From Alistipes sp. (GTDB lineage: Bacteria; Bacteroidota; Bacteroidia; Bacteroidales; Rikenellaceae): a stretch of 64,000 bases of DNA. The notes beneath the pieces were generated by a model. The model searched no databases. It was not told the origin of the DNA and worked only from the letters and a program-made list of their open reading frames with translations. Position numbers and translations under genes: made by a program. Positions 61,701 through 64,000 of this stretch are shown piece after piece; position 1 is the first letter of the stretch; each line of letters begins with the position of its first letter. Where the stretch lies: positions 62,001 through 126,000 of the forward strand of contig NZ_JAHHQJ010000005.1 of NCBI RefSeq assembly GCF_020026455.1. Reading direction: 5' to 3'.

Positions 61701-62249
61701 ATGAAAAGATACGCACTGCTCCTCCATGTACTGTTTCTCGCCGCCGCCCTCCGCGCCGCGACGCCCGGGCCGAAGCCCCTGTACATCGTCAACGGCCAGG
61801 CGACGACCGAGATCCGCTCCATCCCTCCCGAGGACATCGAGCATGTCGAGATGCTCCCCGCCGACGAGGAGACCATCGCCCGCTATGGCCAGCAGGCCGC
61901 CCACGGTGTGATGCTCATCACACTGCGCTACGACCGGGAGGCCTCCTTCCCCGCCGACTCCACCTTCAGCAGCTACATCGCCCGCCAGGTGCGCTGGGAC
62001 GAGAACGAACCCACGGCGCGCGTGGTGCTGCGCTACAAGATCACACCCGCCGGCGAGACCATCGTCCTGCAGGAACTCGAATCGACCGACAGCCGCCTCA
62101 GGCGGCGCGTGCTGAAAGCCGTGGCGGAAGCCCCGCGCTGGCATCCGGCGCAGAAGAACGGCGCACCGGTCGAAAGCGAAGGCGTGTTGCACATCCAGCT
62201 TCCCGAGGGGAGACGCATGCCACGACAGGCCGAGCTGGTGATCCGCTGA
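61701..62249 (+). CDS. Small secreted protein joining a TonB-plug-like and a TonB-C-like segment
   Basis: The start at 61701 gives 182 residues with a signal peptide ending near LRAATPG. Residues about 25-80 read like the second half of a SusC plug (PLYIVNGQATTEIRSIPPEDIEHVEMLPADEETIARYGQQAAHGVMLITLRYD). Residues about 105-175 resemble the C-terminal domain of TonB-type energy transducers (GETIVLQELESTDSRLRRRVLKAVAEAPRWHPAQKNG...VLHIQLPEG). No transmembrane anchor is present beyond the signal. The role is unknown; a periplasmic decoy or adaptor of TonB systems is a possibility. The nearest genes are unrelated. Confidence 0.7.
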   Translation: MKRYALLLHVLFLAAALRAATPGPKPLYIVNGQATTEIRSIPPEDIEHVEMLPADEETIARYGQQAAHGVMLITLRYDREASFPADSTFSSYIARQVRWDENEPTARVVLRYKITPAGETIVLQELESTDSRLRRRVLKAVAEAPRWHPAQKNGAPVESEGVLHIQLPEGRRMPRQAELVIR

Positions 62250-62259
62250 CGCCGCCCGC

Positions 62260-62468
62260 CTCGAACAGCCCGCCACCGTAAAACCCCCGAAAGACGCAAA
62301 AAACAACAAAACCGAAAAACCTCGCAGGCCTCCCCGAATCCCGAAACCCGCAAAGTCCCGGAGAACCCGAAAGCCGCGAAGTCCCGAAAACCCGAAAACC
62401 CGCGAAGCCCCGGAAAAATACCGAAAACTTCGAAAAATACCGAAAAAGGTCCCGGAAAAATACAAAAC
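62260..62468. repeat. Low-complexity CCCGAAA-type repeats upstream of menA
   Basis: About 200 bases are built from degenerate CCCGAAA and CCGGAAAAATAC units (for example two AAAAATACCGAAAA copies near 62426 and 62441), ending at the menA start. The purine-rich plus strand has no coding sense. Confidence 0.5.
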
Positions 62469-63383
62469 ATGAAAACCAACTCTCTCTCCGCATGGATTCT
62501 GGCCGTCAGGCCATACAGCCTCGGCAACTCCGTCATTCTCGTCCTGATCGGCTCCGCACTGGCCTGGGCCGATCACGGATTCCATTGGCTCCCGGCCGTG
62601 CTGTGCCTCGTGTTCGCCCTGCTGATGCAGTGTACGGCCAACCTGGTGAACGACCTCTGGGACTTCATGAAGGGCGCCGACCAGCCCGACCGACTGGGCC
62701 CCGACCGCGCCTTCGCCAAGGGATACATCACCCTCCGGGCCATGAAGGCGGGCATTGCGGGATTCACTCTCGCAGCCGCTGCCGCAGGCGTCGCGCTGCT
62801 CGTCTGGGCCCTTCGTGCAGACATGCTCCGCTACGGAGGCTGGGAACTCGTCGCCGCAGGCATCGCCTGCATCGTCGCGGCCTACTTCTACACCGCCGGC
62901 CCCTACCCGCTGGCCTACCACGGTCTGGGCGACGTGGCGGTCATCCTCTTCTTCGGACTGGTCCCCGTGGGATTCACCTATTATATCCAGACCGGCACAT
63001 GGACCCCGGAGGTCCTCATCGCCGCCCTGGCTTGCGGGCTTGTGATCGACACGATGCTCATGATCAACAACTTCCGCGACCGCGAGGAGGACGCGCGCTG
63101 CAACAAACGCACGATCGTCGTCTGCCTCGGCGCAGGTGTCGGCCGCTGGGGCTACCTCGCCCTCGGAACCGCAGCCGCAACCCTGTGTCTCACGCTGCTC
63201 TTCACGGGACACACATGGGCTGCCCTGCTGCCCCTGCCCTACCTCGCCGTGCATATCTCCACATGGCGCAAGATGATACGCCTCGACCACGGCGACGTAC
63301 TGAACGTCTGCCTCGGGGAGACCGCGCGCAACATCCTGCTGTTCGGAGGCTTGCTCACCCTCGGGATACTACTGGGCAGATGA
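62469..63383 (+). CDS. menA: 1,4-dihydroxy-2-naphthoate polyprenyltransferase (menaquinone synthesis)
   Basis: 304 residues, UbiA superfamily, about eight transmembrane helices. MenA attaches the isoprenoid side chain to DHNA. The first Asp-rich motif is NLVNDLWDFMKGAD and the second NNFRDREEDARCNKRT, both Mg-pyrophosphate sites; the N-terminal AWILAVRPYSLGNS is typical. The TGA stop overlaps the xseA ATG by one codon frame (ATGA), so the two are coupled. Confidence 0.92.
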   Translation: MKTNSLSAWILAVRPYSLGNSVILVLIGSALAWADHGFHWLPAVLCLVFALLMQCTANLVNDLWDFMKGADQPDRLGPDRAFAKGYITLRAMKAGIAGFTLAAAAAGVALLVWALRADMLRYGGWELVAAGIACIVAAYFYTAGPYPLAYHGLGDVAVILFFGLVPVGFTYYIQTGTWTPEVLIAALACGLVIDTMLMINNFRDREEDARCNKRTIVVCLGAGVGRWGYLALGTAAATLCLTLLFTGHTWAALLPLPYLAVHISTWRKMIRLDHGDVLNVCLGETARNILLFGGLLTLGILLGR

Positions 63384-64000
63384 CTGAATCACAGCATATT
63401 ACCCTGCGTGAATTGCAGCACCGCGTGAAGTCGGCGCTCGAAGGTCAGTTTGCGCTGCCGCTCTGGGTGAGTGCCGAGATTTCGGAAATCAAGGTCAACT
63501 ATTCGGGGCACTGCTACCTGGAGCTTGTGGAGAAGGGCGGCGACAACGGAGTGCCGACAGCGCAGGCCCGGGCCGTCGTGTGGCGCTCGAACTACCCCCG
63601 CATTGCGGGTTACTTCGAGGCCGAAACGGGCCAACGGCTCGCGGCGGGCATCAGGATTCTGGCCAAGGTGCTGGTCACCTACCACGAACTCTACGGCTTC
63701 TCGCTCCAGATCACCGACATCGACCCCGCCTACACGCTGGGCGACATGGAGCGGCAACGGCAGCAGACCATCGTTCAGCTGCAACAGGACGGCGTCTGGG
63801 ACATGAACCGCGGGGAGCCGATGCCCACCCCCGTGCAACGCGTGGCCATCGTGTCGAGCGCCAACGCCGCCGGCTATCAGGATTTCTGCAAGGAGCTGGG
63901 GCGAAGTCCCTACCGTTTCGAACTGACGCTGTTCAACGCCTTCATGCAGGGCGAGGCGGCCGAGGAATCCATCATCGAAGCCCTGTGCGCCGTCGCGGCC
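63380..64000 (+). CDS. xseA: Exodeoxyribonuclease VII large subunit (5' part; runs off window)
   Basis: The visible 207 codons start MTESQHITLRELQHRVKSAL and cover the N-terminal OB-fold domain (LPLWVSAEISEIKVNYSGHCYLELVEK, YGFSLQITDIDPAYTLGDMERQRQQTI). The beginning of the catalytic domain follows (MPTPVQRVAIVSSANAAGYQDFCKEL ... FNAFMQGEAAEESIIEAL). The enzyme degrades single-stranded DNA with XseB. The C-terminal coiled-coil part lies beyond position 64000. Confidence 0.93.
   Translation, partial: MTESQHITLRELQHRVKSALEGQFALPLWVSAEISEIKVNYSGHCYLELVEKGGDNGVPTAQARAVVWRSNYPRIAGYFEAETGQRLAAGIRILAKVLVTYHELYGFSLQITDIDPAYTLGDMERQRQQTIVQLQQDGVWDMNRGEPMPTPVQRVAIVSSANAAGYQDFCKELGRSPYRFELTLFNAFMQGEAAEESIIEALCAVAA

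Overview
This window looks like a chromosomal segment of a GC-rich member of the Bacteroidales, most likely an Alistipes-type (Rikenellaceae) gut commensal. The reasons are two SusC/SusD loci, a hybrid two-component regulator, BACON and discoidin-like lipoproteins, TAnnTTTG-type -7 promoter boxes, and Bacteroidetes forms of the ribosomal proteins. The genus is an inference; I could not run a search.

Region 1 (1-14573, all minus strand) is a polysaccharide-utilisation locus (PUL1). In transcription order it holds a 1338-residue hybrid two-component sensor/AraC regulator, SusC, SusD, a lipoprotein with a discoidin-like domain and an HEMVH basic-secretory-protein peptidase domain, a DUF4302-like lipoprotein and a GH92 alpha-mannosidase that runs off the left edge. 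A mannosidase next to a predicted peptidase suggests mannosylated glycoproteins as substrate.

Region 2 (14722-31485) is a second locus (PUL2), divergently arranged with a NagC-like ROK regulator. It encodes SusC, SusD, a discoidin-like lipoprotein, a BACON-DUF4855 lipoprotein, a multi-BACON/discoidin lipoprotein, a secreted phosphodiester glycosidase (NAGPA family), a second DUF4855 lipoprotein, a GDPD-like secreted protein, a decayed GH20 beta-hexosaminidase and an N-acylglucosamine 2-epimerase of the renin-binding-protein type. The combination points to uptake and cleavage of a phosphodiester-containing GlcNAc glycan, with GlcNAc/ManNAc interconversion in the cytoplasm. This is the most interesting system in the window.

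Region 3 (31664-35630) is a TonB-dependent receptor with a beta-helix-like lipoprotein encoded behind it. A non-coding stretch of about 950 bp with degenerate repeats and a strong hairpin follows.

Region 4 (36584-55670, minus) is a contiguous str-S10-spc-alpha supercluster of 33 genes from rpsL to rplQ, including fusA, secY, map, infA, rpmJ and rpoA. Two unusual non-coding gaps interrupt it: about 340 bp between rpsJ and rplC, with a GAAA-capped hairpin, and about 770 bp between rpsN and rpsH, with a candidate internal promoter.

Region 5 (56003-64000, plus) holds an LRR lipoprotein, leuS, prfA, a small MGMT-like protein, a small protein joining a TonB-plug-like segment to a TonB-C-like segment, menA, and the 5' part of xseA, which runs off the right edge. 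I saw no tRNA, rRNA, insertion sequence or CRISPR array.
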